A DNA stretch of 64,000 bases from Roseococcus suduntuyensis (GTDB lineage: Bacteria > Pseudomonadota > Alphaproteobacteria > Acetobacterales > Acetobacteraceae), in contig NZ_JACIDJ010000006.1 in NCBI RefSeq assembly GCF_014196305.1, forward strand, positions 1 to 64,000, read 5' to 3'. Of this stretch, positions 7,319 to 15,281 are shown piece by piece. Position numbers and translations under genes: made by a program. The notes beneath the pieces are model-generated. The model saw only the letters and a program-made list of their open reading frames with translations. It ran no database searches and was not told the origin of the DNA. Every line of letters begins with the position of its first letter. Position 1 is the stretch's first letter.

Positions 7319-8656
7319 TCAGATCCCCGCGGGGGCCCGCAGCCTCGACCCATCATGGAAGCGCGACAGGGCGAAGGCCGCCGGGTCCACCACGGGCGGC
7401 GCGCCGGTGGCGAGGTCCGCGGCCAGCCGCCCCGCACCCGGCCCGATGCCGAAGCCATGCCCGCTGAAGCCCGCCGCCACGACCATCCCGGGCAGCGATG
7501 CCACGGGTGAGATGACCGGCACCGCATCGGGCGTCGAATCGATCCAGCCCGCCCAGAGCCGCGCGGGCTTCAGTTCGGCCAGTTGCGGGAAGGCGGCGGC
7601 GATGGCGTCCAGCGCCGGCTGCACGATGCTGGCCTTGGGCCTGGCCTCCAGCACGCGCATCCGCTCGAAGACGGTGGGTTGGTCGAAGGACCACTTGCCA
7701 TGCCAGGCATCCGGCCCCTCGAAGAAGGAGCGGCCGAAGCGCAGTTCCACCAGCTTCCAGTTCTTGCGCAGGCTGGGCAGGAACTGGCGGGCGTAGCGGA
7801 TGCCGGCCGGCGTCAGTTCCAGCCGCCCGCGTGCCTTGGCCGCCACCAGGTAGCCCCCGTCGAGCAGCGGGGTCAGGATGACCTCGGGCGTGTAGATGGG
7901 CCCCTCGCTGACGCGCGGCCCGGGCGTGGTGGCGAAGATGGTCGAGTGCACGGAGGATTGCGGCATGTCCACGCCATGCCGCCGCAGGAACATGGAGGCC
8001 CAGGCGCCCGCCGCCAGCACCACGGCCCGGGTGCGGATGAAGCCCTTCTCGGTGAAGACGCCGCTGATGCGCCCGCCGGTCGTGTCCAGGCCCCGCACCG
8101 CGCAGTTCTGGTGCAGCGTCGCGCCGCGCGCGCGGGCGGCGCGGGCCAGGGCGGGGGCGGCCAGTGCGGGTTCGGCCCGGCCATCGCGGGGCGAGATGAC
8201 GCCACCCAGCCAGTCCTCGCCAGGGCAGGGGGCGAGGCGACGCGCCTCCGCCGCGTCAATGACGCGCGCGCCCACCTGGTAGGGCCGGGTCTTCTCGATC
8301 CAGCTTTCCCAATCGGCGAGCTGCGCGGGGTCCTTCGTCACATAGACCAGCCCCGCGCGCCGGAACCCCATCTCCGCGCCGATCTCTTCGGGCAGCGTGT
8401 CCCAAAGGGTCTGGCTGTGCTGCATGAGCGGGATTTCCCGCTCGTCGCGGTTCATGGTGCGGCACCAGCCCCAGTTGCGGCTGGATTGCTCCCCGGCCAC
8501 CACGCCCTTTTCCAGCAGCGCCACCGCATGCCCGGCCTTGGCCAAGTGATACGCCGCCGAGACGCCGATGATGCCGGCGCCGATCACCACCACATCGGCG
8601 GATTGCGGCAGGGGGTCGTCGCCCTCCACAAGGTCGAGCGCGCGGGTTGCGACCAT
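7319..8656 (-). CDS. FAD-binding oxidoreductase, glycine/D-amino acid oxidase (DAO) family
   Basis: A 445-residue flavoprotein of the DAO family, which oxidises the C-N bond of amino acids or amines. The N-terminal FAD motif is VVVIGAGIIGVSAAYHLAKAG (about residues 22-42, quoted in part). The SSRNWGWCRTM segment and the C-terminal GFSGHGFGIGPGAG segment are typical of the amine-oxidising subgroup. I took the ATG at 8656 because the upstream ATG (8692) would overlap the preceding SDR gene. It is the last gene of a closely packed minus-strand set: DUF429, PaiB-like, SDR, then this gene, with gaps of 22, 0 and 7 bases. The set suggests catabolism of an amino or hydroxy compound. Confidence 0.82.
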   Translation of the reverse strand: MVATRALDLVEGDDPLPQSADVVVIGAGIIGVSAAYHLAKAGHAVALLEKGVVAGEQSSRNWGWCRTMNRDEREIPLMQHSQTLWDTLPEEIGAEMGFRRAGLVYVTKDPAQLADWESWIEKTRPYQVGARVIDAAEARRLAPCPGEDWLGGVISPRDGRAEPALAAPALARAARARGATLHQNCAVRGLDTTGGRISGVFTEKGFIRTRAVVLAAGAWASMFLRRHGVDMPQSSVHSTIFATTPGPRVSEGPIYTPEVILTPLLDGGYLVAAKARGRLELTPAGIRYARQFLPSLRKNWKLVELRFGRSFFEGPDAWHGKWSFDQPTVFERMRVLEARPKASIVQPALDAIAAAFPQLAELKPARLWAGWIDSTPDAVPVISPVASLPGMVVAAGFSGHGFGIGPGAGRLAADLATGAPPVVDPAAFALSRFHDGSRLRAPAGI

Positions 8657-8663
8657 CAGCCCA

Positions 8664-9428
8664 TCACCCCTTGAACTGGCCGGCGCCGTCAATGTCCACC
8701 ACGGTGCCGTTCAGGTAGCCCGCGCGGGTGGAACTGCCGAAGACGGCCATGTCCGCGATTTCCTGCGGCTCGATGGGCCGGTCATAGGGCAGGCCCGTCA
8801 CCATCTCGCGCCAGCGGGTGGGGTCGCCCAGCGCCTGCTCGGCGCGGAAGCGGGCCTGGGTCTCCATGCGTTCGGTGCGCGTCACGGCCGGGTTGATGCC
8901 GAAGACGCGCACGCCATCCTTCTGCGCGTCATGCCCCACCGCGGAGGTGAAGGCGATCAGCGCCGCATTGCCCGCCGTGCCCGCGATGTAGCCTGGCTTC
9001 CAGGCCCGCCCGGCCATGCCGATGATGTTGCAGATCACGCCCTGCCGCCGCGCCCGCATCGAGGCCAGGAACAGCTGCGTCAGGTGGAAATAGCCGAAGA
9101 CCTTGAGGTTCCACGCCTCCATCCAGCGTTCCATGGAAATGTCCGCGATGCCGCCCGAGGGGATGGCGCCGGCATTGTTCACCAGGATGTCGGCCTCGGC
9201 CGCCACCTCGTGCAGGCGGGCGCGGTCCTCGGGGCGGGAGAGGTCGGCTGTCACCGCCTCGACGCGCAGCTGGAAGCGGGCGCGCAGCTTCGCCGCCGCC
9301 TCCTCCGGCTGGCGGGCGGCCAGCACCAGGTCGCAGCCCTCGGCCGCGAAGGCCTCGGCGCAGGCGAAGCCGATGCCCTTGGACGCCCCCGTGATGACGA
9401 CGCGCTTGCCGCTCAGGCCCAGTTCCAT
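8664..9428 (-). CDS. SDR family oxidoreductase with an altered catalytic triad
   Basis: A 254-residue short-chain dehydrogenase/reductase fold. The cofactor motif TGASKGIG (residues 13-20) and NNAG (84-87) are present. In place of the usual Ser-Tyr-Lys triad, the Ser strand reads CNIIGMAG (no Ser) and the YxxxK motif reads Y147-IAG-T151, so the lysine is replaced by threonine. The YIAG(S/T)AGNA form occurs as a subgroup of the family, so this is probably not a sequencing error. The ATG directly follows the TGA of the PaiB-like gene (zero spacing), indicating translational coupling. Confidence 0.8.
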   Translation of the reverse strand: MELGLSGKRVVITGASKGIGFACAEAFAAEGCDLVLAARQPEEAAAKLRARFQLRVEAVTADLSRPEDRARLHEVAAEADILVNNAGAIPSGGIADISMERWMEAWNLKVFGYFHLTQLFLASMRARRQGVICNIIGMAGRAWKPGYIAGTAGNAALIAFTSAVGHDAQKDGVRVFGINPAVTRTERMETQARFRAEQALGDPTRWREMVTGLPYDRPIEPQEIADMAVFGSSTRAGYLNGTVVDIDGAGQFKG

Positions 9429-10052
9429 TCACTTGCCCCCTTGCTGCGCGCGCATGGCATCGGCCAGCGCGGCCTGTTCCGTGGTCAGTCCGGCCAGCGC
9501 CCCCTCGCGGTCCGCGGCGCTGCGGTTCTGCGAGAGCTTGCGCTTGCCCATCAGCGTCTCGACGCGCAGCACCATGCCGACGATGCCCTTGAGCTGGCCC
9601 TGGATGAAGTCCGCCGGCGCGTCGGTCACGCGCCAGCGGTTTTTCCGCGTGCCCTCGTGCAGGTCGGTGAGCGTGCTCACGATGTCGTGCAGGCGGGCCG
9701 CATCCTCCACGATTTCCACCGGGCCCTCGGCATGGACGGCCTCGTAGTTCCAGGTGGGGACGACGCGGTGATGCTCGGCCTTGGAGGGGTAGGAGGAAGG
9801 CGAGATATAGCCCTCCGCCCCCTGGAAGATGGCGATGGCCCGCCCCGCCTCCCGCAGCGCCTTCCAGTGCGGGTTGGCGCGGGCGAGGTGGCCCAGGATG
9901 ATCCCTTGGGCCGGGCTGTGCATCAGCGGCAGGTGGCTGACATCGGGGACGCCGCTCGCGCCGTTGGACACCAGCACGGCCAGGCGCGCCTGGGCCATCA
10001 GGCGGTGCAGGATTTCAGGGCGGTCCTCGCGGAAGGCGGGCGGGTTGTACAT
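9429..10052 (-). CDS. PaiB-like FMN-binding protein
   Basis: A 207-residue protein matching the PaiB family (FMN-binding, pyridoxamine-phosphate-oxidase-like split barrel; PaiB of Bacillus is described as a negative transcriptional regulator). Diagnostic segments are MYNPPAFREDRPEIL at the N-terminus, HLPLMHSP, HLARANPHWK, and YISPSSYPSK followed by VPTWNYEAVHAEG. Its length is usual for the family. No ribosome site is obvious before the ATG at 10052. It lies between the DUF429 and SDR genes in one minus-strand run and its stop touches the SDR start. Whether it regulates or acts as a flavin enzyme cannot be told from sequence. Confidence 0.85.
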   Translation of the reverse strand: MYNPPAFREDRPEILHRLMAQARLAVLVSNGASGVPDVSHLPLMHSPAQGIILGHLARANPHWKALREAGRAIAIFQGAEGYISPSSYPSKAEHHRVVPTWNYEAVHAEGPVEIVEDAARLHDIVSTLTDLHEGTRKNRWRVTDAPADFIQGQLKGIVGMVLRVETLMGKRKLSQNRSAADREGALAGLTTEQAALADAMRAQQGGK

Positions 10053-10074
10053 CACGCCAAGGTTGCCGCAGCCG

Positions 10075-11001
10075 TCACGCCAGCGGAAGGGCCTGGCCCA
10101 GCACCCAGCCCTCCCAGGCGCGGACCATGGTATCCTCCGGGATGGTGTCCGGCCGCACGCCGTCCAGCACGGCGATGAGGCAGAGCAGGCCCAGCGTGCA
10201 ATCCAGCCGGTCCTCGCCCGCCGCATCGGCGCCGAAGCCCGTGCGCACCATAACGGCCAGGGCGGAGGTCGCTTCGACGCCCAGCGCCGCCATGCAGGCC
10301 AGCAACGGTTCGGCCAGGGCACGGCGCGCGGCCTCGGCGCGCTTGCTGCCATGCAGGCGCAGCCCGAGTTGTCGCAGCGCCTCGGCCGGATAGACCTCCG
10401 CCAGGGCAAGCCGCCCCGGCCGCAACAGCCCGTGCAGCGGGCCGGCGAAGGGCCAGAGGTCATAGGGCGCCCCCTCCGCCAGCGCCGGCGCCAGCCAGTC
10501 CCGCCAGGCGGTGATGGCGGCCTTGCCCGACTGGTTGGCGCCCAGCGTCCAGAACACCGGCGCGCCGGCCGGGCGCGTGGAGGTGGCGCGGTCACACCAG
10601 CGGTTCAGCGCGCCGGGGCCGTCCAGGCCCAGCGCCGCCGCATGCGCCGCCCGCGTCATGCCCTTCACCCCCCGCGCCGGATAGAAGGGCGCGTCCCGCC
10701 CCACGCCCTCCAGCCCCGGGTTCACCGTGAAGAAGCGCGCATCCCCGGCGCGGCCGGCCAGGAATTCCACGAAGCCCCCCTCGGGCCGCCCGGCCGCGAA
10801 GCCGCGCGGCACGCCGAGCGGCAGATCGAGCCCCAGCACCGCCGGCACGCCCTCGGCCAGCAGCCGGGCCGCCAGGAGCGCGGGCTCGCCAACCGGGACG
10901 GGTGCCTCCATGCGCCAGCCCTCGCGGCCCCGGCGGGCCACCGCCACCCAGCGCTTGCGCGGGTCCATGGACCAATCGGCGTGCGCCGCGATCATGGCCA
11001 T
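10075..11001 (-). CDS. DUF429-like protein
   Basis: A 308-residue protein resembling DUF429 proteins (predicted RNase H-like nuclease fold). It begins AHADWSMDPRKRWVAVA after a short MAMIA leader, has a GLDLPLGVPRGFA segment and a conserved ALAEVYPAEALRQLGLR segment, and ends with EDRLDCTLGLLCLIAVLDG. Asp residues in these places are the likely active-site carboxylates; no activity has been shown in this group as far as I know. The start ATG at 11001 lies 33 bases from the divergent cytochrome b561 start at 11035, so both promoters must overlap the coding ends. Confidence 0.7.
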   Translation of the reverse strand: MAMIAAHADWSMDPRKRWVAVARRGREGWRMEAPVPVGEPALLAARLLAEGVPAVLGLDLPLGVPRGFAAGRPEGGFVEFLAGRAGDARFFTVNPGLEGVGRDAPFYPARGVKGMTRAAHAAALGLDGPGALNRWCDRATSTRPAGAPVFWTLGANQSGKAAITAWRDWLAPALAEGAPYDLWPFAGPLHGLLRPGRLALAEVYPAEALRQLGLRLHGSKRAEAARRALAEPLLACMAALGVEATSALAVMVRTGFGADAAGEDRLDCTLGLLCLIAVLDGVRPDTIPEDTMVRAWEGWVLGQALPLA

Positions 11002-11034
11002 GGCATGATGCGGATCACGGGGCAGGAGGCGCGC

Positions 11035-11556
11035 ATGGGCTACACTTCCACGGCGAAATGGTTCCACTGGGTCACGGCCGGGCTGATGGCCGTTGCGCTT
11101 CCCCTGGGCTTCGTCATCCCGCACGTGAAGGACGAGAGCAAGATGGCCTTCTACGCCATCCATGAAAGCGCGGGCTTCACGCTCTTCTTCGTGGCGTTGG
11201 CGCGGCTGGCCTGGCGGCTGCGGAACCCGGTGCCCCCCAATCCCGCCGTGCCGCATGGCATGCGCCGCGTGGCCGATGGCGTCCACCACGCGCTTTATGC
11301 CGCCATCATCCTGCAGCCGCTGCTGGGCTTCTTCGCCACCAACGCCTTCGGCTTTCCCATGCAGGGCGCCACGGCCTATATGGGCCTGATCAACCTGCCG
11401 AAATTCATGGAAGCCAACGTGCCACTGGCCGAATGGCTGCTGATGTTCCACCGCTATGTGGGCTGGACCATCGCGGCGCTGCTGGTGGCGCATATCGGCG
11501 CCGCCATCCATCACCAGGCCATCCGCAAGGACGGCACGCTGCTGCGGATGGTGTAG
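11035..11556 (+). CDS. Cytochrome b561 family protein
   Basis: A 173-residue di-haem membrane cytochrome of the bacterial b561 family, which passes electrons between the quinone pool and a partner protein. Four transmembrane helices are evident (about 13-30, 45-62, 83-101 and 140-158). Candidate haem ligands are His11, His43, His85, His139 and His153. The ATG at 11035 has a near-perfect AGGAGG ribosome site 5 bases upstream. It is divergent from the DUF429 gene. Its TAG stop is fused to the first copy of the CTGAT-type repeat. Confidence 0.88.
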   Translation: MGYTSTAKWFHWVTAGLMAVALPLGFVIPHVKDESKMAFYAIHESAGFTLFFVALARLAWRLRNPVPPNPAVPHGMRRVADGVHHALYAAIILQPLLGFFATNAFGFPMQGATAYMGLINLPKFMEANVPLAEWLLMFHRYVGWTIAALLVAHIGAAIHHQAIRKDGTLLRMV

Positions 11557-11680
11557 CGCCCGATCGCCTTTGGCGGATTGGCCAAAGGCGTGAATGGGCC
11601 GCTCGGCAAGGCCTGCTGCGTCCGATCGCCTTTGGCGGATTGGCCAAAGGCGTGAATCAGCCGCTCGGCAAGGCGTCCTG
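11556..11680 (+). repeat. CTGAT-type repeat element, two tandem copies
   Basis: Two direct copies with a 62-base period (from 11556 and from 11618). Each has the stem CGCCTTTGG paired with CCAAAGGCG, then TGAAT and the tail CCGCTCGGCAAGG. The outer arms are CCGAT...ATGGG in the first copy and CCGAT...ATCAG in the second, variants of CTGAT...ATCAG. The first copy begins at the TAG stop of the b561 gene. The pair lies between the convergent ends of the b561 and aat genes. The remaining bases 11681-11713 hold nothing recognisable. Confidence 0.85.
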
Positions 11681-11713
11681 CGTGATCAGCGAATGGCGAT
11701 CACGCTGCGGCCC

Positions 11714-12382
11714 TCAGCCCGGCTTCTGGCGCATCCGTTCCAGCTCGGCCGTCAGAAGCGCGGGCTCCGGGGTGGCGAGAAACCTGGCGGGCTTTTCCAC
11801 CGCCTCCGTCAGCAATTGCTTGTAGAGGGTGCGTGGAACCTCGCGCGTGCCGAACTGCGCCAGGTGTTCGGTCTGGAACTGCGCGTCCAGCAGGGTGAAG
11901 CCCCCCAGCCGCAGCCGCGCCACCAGATGCACCAGCGCGATCTTCGACGCATCATCGGCGCGGCTGAACATGCTCTCGCCGAAGAAGGCCCCGCCCAGGG
12001 CCACGCCATAGAGCCCGCCCACCAGCGTCCCGTCCCGCCAGGCCTCCAGCGAATGGGCATGCCCCTGGTTGTGCAGGGCGAGGAAGAGGCGGCGGATTTC
12101 CTCGTTGATCCAACTGTCCGTGCTGTTGGGTCGCGGCGCGGCGCAGGCGTCGATCACCGCCTCGAATTCCCTGTCGGCGGTGATGACATAGGGCGCTTGC
12201 CGCACCCGTCGCGCCAGGCGCCGCGGCAGGTGGAATTCCTCCAGCGGGATCACCCCGCGCTGCTCGGGGTCCAGCCAGTAGAGCGTCTGCGCGTCACGGC
12301 TTTCCGCCATCGGGAAGAGCCCGATGCGGTAGGCGCGGAGCATCAGCTCCGGCGTGATTTCCATCTGGCGGCGGGTGGACAT
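11714..12382 (-). CDS. aat: Leucyl/phenylalanyl-tRNA--protein transferase
   Basis: A 222-residue transferase that adds Leu or Phe to N-terminal Arg or Lys of proteins, marking them for ClpS/ClpAP degradation in the cytoplasm. Family signatures are GLFPMAE near residue 21, [46 protein letters not shown] and [15 protein letters not shown] near residue 170. Length is normal. It sits downstream of accC on the same strand, an order common in alphaproteobacteria, with a 91-base gap that shows no other feature. No strong ribosome site is visible at the ATG (12382). Confidence 0.95.
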   Translation of the reverse strand: MSTRRQMEITPELMLRAYRIGLFPMAESRDAQTLYWLDPEQRGVIPLEEFHLPRRLARRVRQAPYVITADREFEAVIDACAAPRPNSTDSWINEEIRRLFLALHNQGHAHSLEAWRDGTLVGGLYGVALGGAFFGESMFSRADDASKIALVHLVARLRLGGFTLLDAQFQTEHLAQFGTREVPRTLYKQLLTEAVEKPARFLATPEPALLTAELERMRQKPG

Positions 12383-12473
12383 GGGTGTTGCTCAGCCCGC
12401 CCGACGCGCTGGGACAGAATGGGGCATGGCGCGCATGATGCCACAGCCGCGCCGGGAAGGCACGGGCTTCGCG

Positions 12474-13814
12474 TCAGCCGCCCCGACCCACAAACCGTTC
12501 CAGCCAATGGATGGTGTAGTCGCCCGCCTGGAATTCCGGGTCTTCCATGATGCGCTTGTGCAGCGGCAGCGTGGTCTCGATGCCGTCCACCACCATCTCG
12601 TCCAGCGCGCGCCGGGTGCGGGCGATGGCCTGGGCGCGCGTCGGCGCATGGACGATCAGCTTGGCCACCAAGCTGTCATAGTGCGGCGGCACCGCGTAGC
12701 CGGAATAGAGCGCGCTATCCACCCGCACGCCAAGGCCCCCCGGCGCGTGGTAGGTGGTGACGCGGCCGGGCGAGGGCGCGAAGGTCACGGGGTGCTCGGC
12801 CGTGACGCGGCACTCGATGGCGTGGCCCGAGAAGCGCACATCCTCCTGGCCATAGCCCAGCTTCTCGCCGGCGGCGACGCGGATCTGCTCGCGCACCAGG
12901 TCCACGCCGCAGACCATCTCGGTCACGGGATGTTCCACCTGCAGGCGGGTGTTCATCTCGATGAAGGCGAACTGCCCGTCCTGCCACAGGAATTCCAGCG
13001 TGCCGGCGTTGCGGTAGCCCAACTGCCGCAGGCCGGCCGTCACCTGCGCGCCCAGCGCGTCGCGCTCGGCGGGCGTCAGCACGGGGCTGCCCGCTTCCTC
13101 CACCAGCTTCTGGTGGCGGCGCTGGAGCGAGCAGTCACGCTCGCCGAAATGCACGACATTGCCGTGGGTGTCGGCCAGGACCTGCAACTCGATGTGGCGC
13201 GGGCGGTCGAGGTATTTTTCGAGATAGACCTCGTCATTGCCGAAGGCGGCCTTGGCCTCGGTGCGGGCCACGCGCCAGGCCTCCTCGATCTCGGAGGCGT
13301 CGCGCGCCACCTTCATGCCGCGCCCGCCGCCGCCCGCCGCGGCCTTGATCAGCACGGGGTACATGACCTCCTCGGCCACGGAACGCGCCTCCTCCAGCGA
13401 GGACAGCGCACCCTTGGAACCAGGCACCAGCGGCACGCCCAGGCGGCGCATGGTGTCCTTGGCGGTGATCTTGTCGCCCATCATGCGGATGTGGTCCGCG
13501 GTGGGGCCGATGAAGGTGAAGCCGTGCGCCTCCACCATCTCCGCGAACTTGGCGTTCTCGCTGAGGAAGCCATAGCCCGGGTGGATGGCGTCCGCGCCCG
13601 TGATGGCGGCCGCCGAGAGGATGTTGGCGACGTTGAGATAGCTCTCCCGCGCGGGCGGGGGGCCGATGCACACGCTCTCATCCGCGAGGCGCACATGCAT
13701 GGCCGTCTCGTCGGCCGTGCTGTGGACCGCCACGGTGCGGATGCCCATTTCCTGGCAGGCGCGGTGCACCCGCAGCGCGATCTCGCCGCGATTGGCGATG
13801 AGGACCTTTTTCAT
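12474..13814 (-). CDS. accC: Acetyl-CoA carboxylase biotin carboxylase subunit
   Basis: A 446-residue biotin carboxylase that uses ATP and bicarbonate to carboxylate biotin on AccB, the first half of the acetyl-CoA carboxylase reaction feeding fatty acid synthesis. It starts MKKVLIANRGEIALRV; the ATP-grasp glycine loop AAAGGGGRGMKVA is at about residues 160-172, followed by ERDCSLQRRHQK and the catalytic EMNTRLQVEHPVTE segment (about 285-300). The ATG at 13814 is preceded by TGAGGGC, which also carries the stop of an intervening small open frame. It is the third gene of aroQ-accB-(repeat)-accC. Confidence 0.97.
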   Translation of the reverse strand: MKKVLIANRGEIALRVHRACQEMGIRTVAVHSTADETAMHVRLADESVCIGPPPARESYLNVANILSAAAITGADAIHPGYGFLSENAKFAEMVEAHGFTFIGPTADHIRMMGDKITAKDTMRRLGVPLVPGSKGALSSLEEARSVAEEVMYPVLIKAAAGGGGRGMKVARDASEIEEAWRVARTEAKAAFGNDEVYLEKYLDRPRHIELQVLADTHGNVVHFGERDCSLQRRHQKLVEEAGSPVLTPAERDALGAQVTAGLRQLGYRNAGTLEFLWQDGQFAFIEMNTRLQVEHPVTEMVCGVDLVREQIRVAAGEKLGYGQEDVRFSGHAIECRVTAEHPVTFAPSPGRVTTYHAPGGLGVRVDSALYSGYAVPPHYDSLVAKLIVHAPTRAQAIARTRRALDEMVVDGIETTLPLHKRIMEDPEFQAGDYTIHWLERFVGRGG

Positions 13815-13917
13815 GCCCTCAGGCGCCGGGCGCCGGCTGCGCCGGCTTGGCTTCGCCGCGCAACGCGAGCAGGGAGGTCAGGGGGGCGGCGCCGGCCGCG
13901 TTGCGGCCGGATTCTCT
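13815..13917 (-). repeat. GC palindrome element, copy X, in the accB-accC gap
   Basis: Read on the minus strand the element runs from AGAATCCGGCCGC to GGCGCCTGAGGGC. It contains CCGGCCGC/GCGGCCGG with a 3-base loop and, further on, GCCGGC/GCCGGC with loop GCA. A copy with the same ends and the same hairpin order lies at 56417-56524, where the second stem is GCGGCC/GGCCGC. It therefore looks like an interspersed structured repeat inserted between accB and accC. Its last bases supply the TGA of the small open frame and the ribosome site of accC. Confidence 0.7.
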
Positions 13918-13965
13918 TGGGGAGGTGACGGGCCGGTGGGGTTGCGCGCGGGTGGCCATGGGCAT
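13819..13965 (-). CDS. Small open frame filling the accB-accC gap (48 codons), possibly translated
   Basis: An uninterrupted 48-codon frame whose ATG overlaps the accB stop (TGATG at 13967-13963) and whose TGA ends 4 bases before the accC ATG. The predicted product starts MPMATRAQPHRPV and is rich in Ala, Pro and Arg. Its placement would allow translational coupling through the operon. However, most of the frame is the GC palindrome element, which occurs elsewhere without this context, and GC-rich DNA readily stays open. I recognise no family. It may be translated passively to keep ribosomes on the accB-accC message rather than make a working protein. Confidence 0.3.
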   Translation of the reverse strand: MPMATRAQPHRPVTSPRESGRNAAGAAPLTSLLALRGEAKPAQPAPGA

Positions 13966-14444
13966 CACTCCACCAGCACCAGCGGCTCCCCGTATTCCAC
14001 GGGCGTGCCGGCCTCGACCAGGATGCGCGTGACGGTGCCGGCGCGCGTGGCCTTGATCTGGTTGAAGGTCTTCATGGCCTCGATCAGCAGCAGGGTCTGG
14101 CCCACGGCCACCTTGCTGCCCAGGCTCACGAAGGGCGCCGCACCCGGCTCGGGCGCCAGGTAGGCCACGCCCACCATCGGCGAGGTCACGAGCCCGGGAT
14201 GCTTCGGGTCGAGCGAATCAGCCGCGGCCGCCGCGGCGGCGACGGGCGCCACCGGCACCGGGGCCGGGGCGGGCACCTGGGGCGCGGGGTAATAGGCCGG
14301 GGCCGCCGGCGCCACCGTCACCACCCGCGCCACGCGGATGCGCGCATCCTTCTCGGACAGCTCGATCTCGGTCAGGTCGGTTTCACGCAGGATGTCCGCG
14401 AGGCGACGGATCGCCTCCGGGTCGAACTGGATTCCGCTGGTCAT
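13965..14444 (-). CDS. accB: Acetyl-CoA carboxylase biotin carboxyl carrier protein
   Basis: A 159-residue carrier protein that bears biotin between AccC and the carboxyltransferase. The C-terminal biotinyl domain has the EAMKTFNQI motif (Lys of EAMK is biotinylated, about residue 122) and the usual glycine turns (SPMVGVAYLAP, GDTL-like VGQTLLLIEAMK). An Ala/Pro-rich linker (about residues 45-75) separates it from the N-terminal helix region. Its ATG overlaps the aroQ stop (TAATG), so the two are translationally coupled. Confidence 0.97.
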   Translation of the reverse strand: MTSGIQFDPEAIRRLADILRETDLTEIELSEKDARIRVARVVTVAPAAPAYYPAPQVPAPAPVPVAPVAAAAAAADSLDPKHPGLVTSPMVGVAYLAPEPGAAPFVSLGSKVAVGQTLLLIEAMKTFNQIKATRAGTVTRILVEAGTPVEYGEPLVLVE

Positions 14445-14896
14445 TATTCCTCGTCCTCACCATCCGCGATCAGTCCCGCCATGGCCTGGAGGGCGAGCGC
14501 ATAGCCCGCCACCCCCAGCCCGGCGATGACCCCCGTCGCCGCCTTGGAGACCAGGCTGTGCTGACGGAATTCCTCGCGTCGGTGGATGTTCGTGATGTGC
14601 ACCTCGATCACCGGCAGCCCGACCGCGAGCAGCGCATCGAGCACGGCCACCGAGGTGGTGGTGTAGCCCGCCGGGTTGATGACGATGCCCTGCGCGTGGC
14701 CCCGGCATTCCTGGATCCAGGTGACGAGTTCGCCCTCGGAGTTCGTCTGGCGGAAATCGATGGCCAGCCCCAGCTCCTCCGCCGCCTCGGCGCAGAGGGC
14801 CTCCACATCGTCCAGCGTGGCGGTGCCGTATTTCTCCGGTTCCCGCGTGCCGAGCATGTTGATGTTGGGGCCGTTCAGGACGGCGACGAGCTGCAT
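14444..14896 (-). CDS. aroQ: Type II 3-dehydroquinate dehydratase
   Basis: A 150-residue type II dehydroquinase, a cytoplasmic shikimate pathway enzyme that converts 3-dehydroquinate to 3-dehydroshikimate as a dodecamer. Signatures are LNGPNINMLGTREPEKYG (catalytic Tyr near residue 23), RQTNSEGELV, INPAGYTTTSVA and EVHITNIHRREEFR with the catalytic His. Length is normal. It is the first gene of the aroQ-accB-accC run, as in many alphaproteobacteria. It is divergent from thiS; the 141-base intergenic region (14897-15037) probably holds both promoters. Confidence 0.96.
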   Translation of the reverse strand: MQLVAVLNGPNINMLGTREPEKYGTATLDDVEALCAEAAEELGLAIDFRQTNSEGELVTWIQECRGHAQGIVINPAGYTTTSVAVLDALLAVGLPVIEVHITNIHRREEFRQHSLVSKAATGVIAGLGVAGYALALQAMAGLIADGEDEE

Positions 14897-15037
14897 GGCT
14901 TGATCCGGACCGGTGACAAAAGGCGCGAGTGGTGCGGCTAGCACGCGCGCCCGCAGAGCGGCAAGCGGCCCGGGGGGGGGTGGCAGGGGCGCGGGGGCGT
15001 CCTTGCCCTGATGGCGGGGCCTCGCCATGTTCCCCCC

Positions 15038-15280
15038 ATGACGGACACCTCCCTGGCCGGGACGCGCACGGCCCCCACCCTCCGCATCACGGTGAATGGC
15101 GAGGCCCTCTCGCTCGCCGCGGGCGTGAGCGTGGCCGGGCTGCTGGACCATCTGGGCCTGCCCCGCCGCAAGATCGCGGTGGAACGCAACCTCGAGATCG
15201 TCCCGCGCTCCCTCTACGACGAGACGTTGCTGAGCGACGGCGACCAGATCGAGATCGTCCATTTCATCGGGGGCGGCTGA
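15038..15280 (+). CDS. thiS: Sulfur carrier protein ThiS
   Basis: An 80-residue ubiquitin-like sulfur carrier for thiamine thiazole synthesis. Its C-terminal Gly-Gly (HFIGGG) is the site that is adenylated and thiocarboxylated before sulfur is given to ThiG. The start at 15038 (MTDTSLAG) gives a short N-terminal extension before the ubiquitin-like core [13 protein letters not shown]. No TPP riboswitch sequence is visible upstream. A small perfect hairpin (ATGGCG/CGCCAT, 15011-15028) lies just before the start region. The gene ends one base before the thiG start (TGACATG). Confidence 0.92.
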   Translation: MTDTSLAGTRTAPTLRITVNGEALSLAAGVSVAGLLDHLGLPRRKIAVERNLEIVPRSLYDETLLSDGDQIEIVHFIGGG

Positions 15281-15281
15281 C

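Noticed and set aside
14897-15037. TPP riboswitch before thiS
   Set aside because: The conserved CTGAGA and ACCTGA-type segments of the thi-box are not found; only a 6-bp hairpin is seen.
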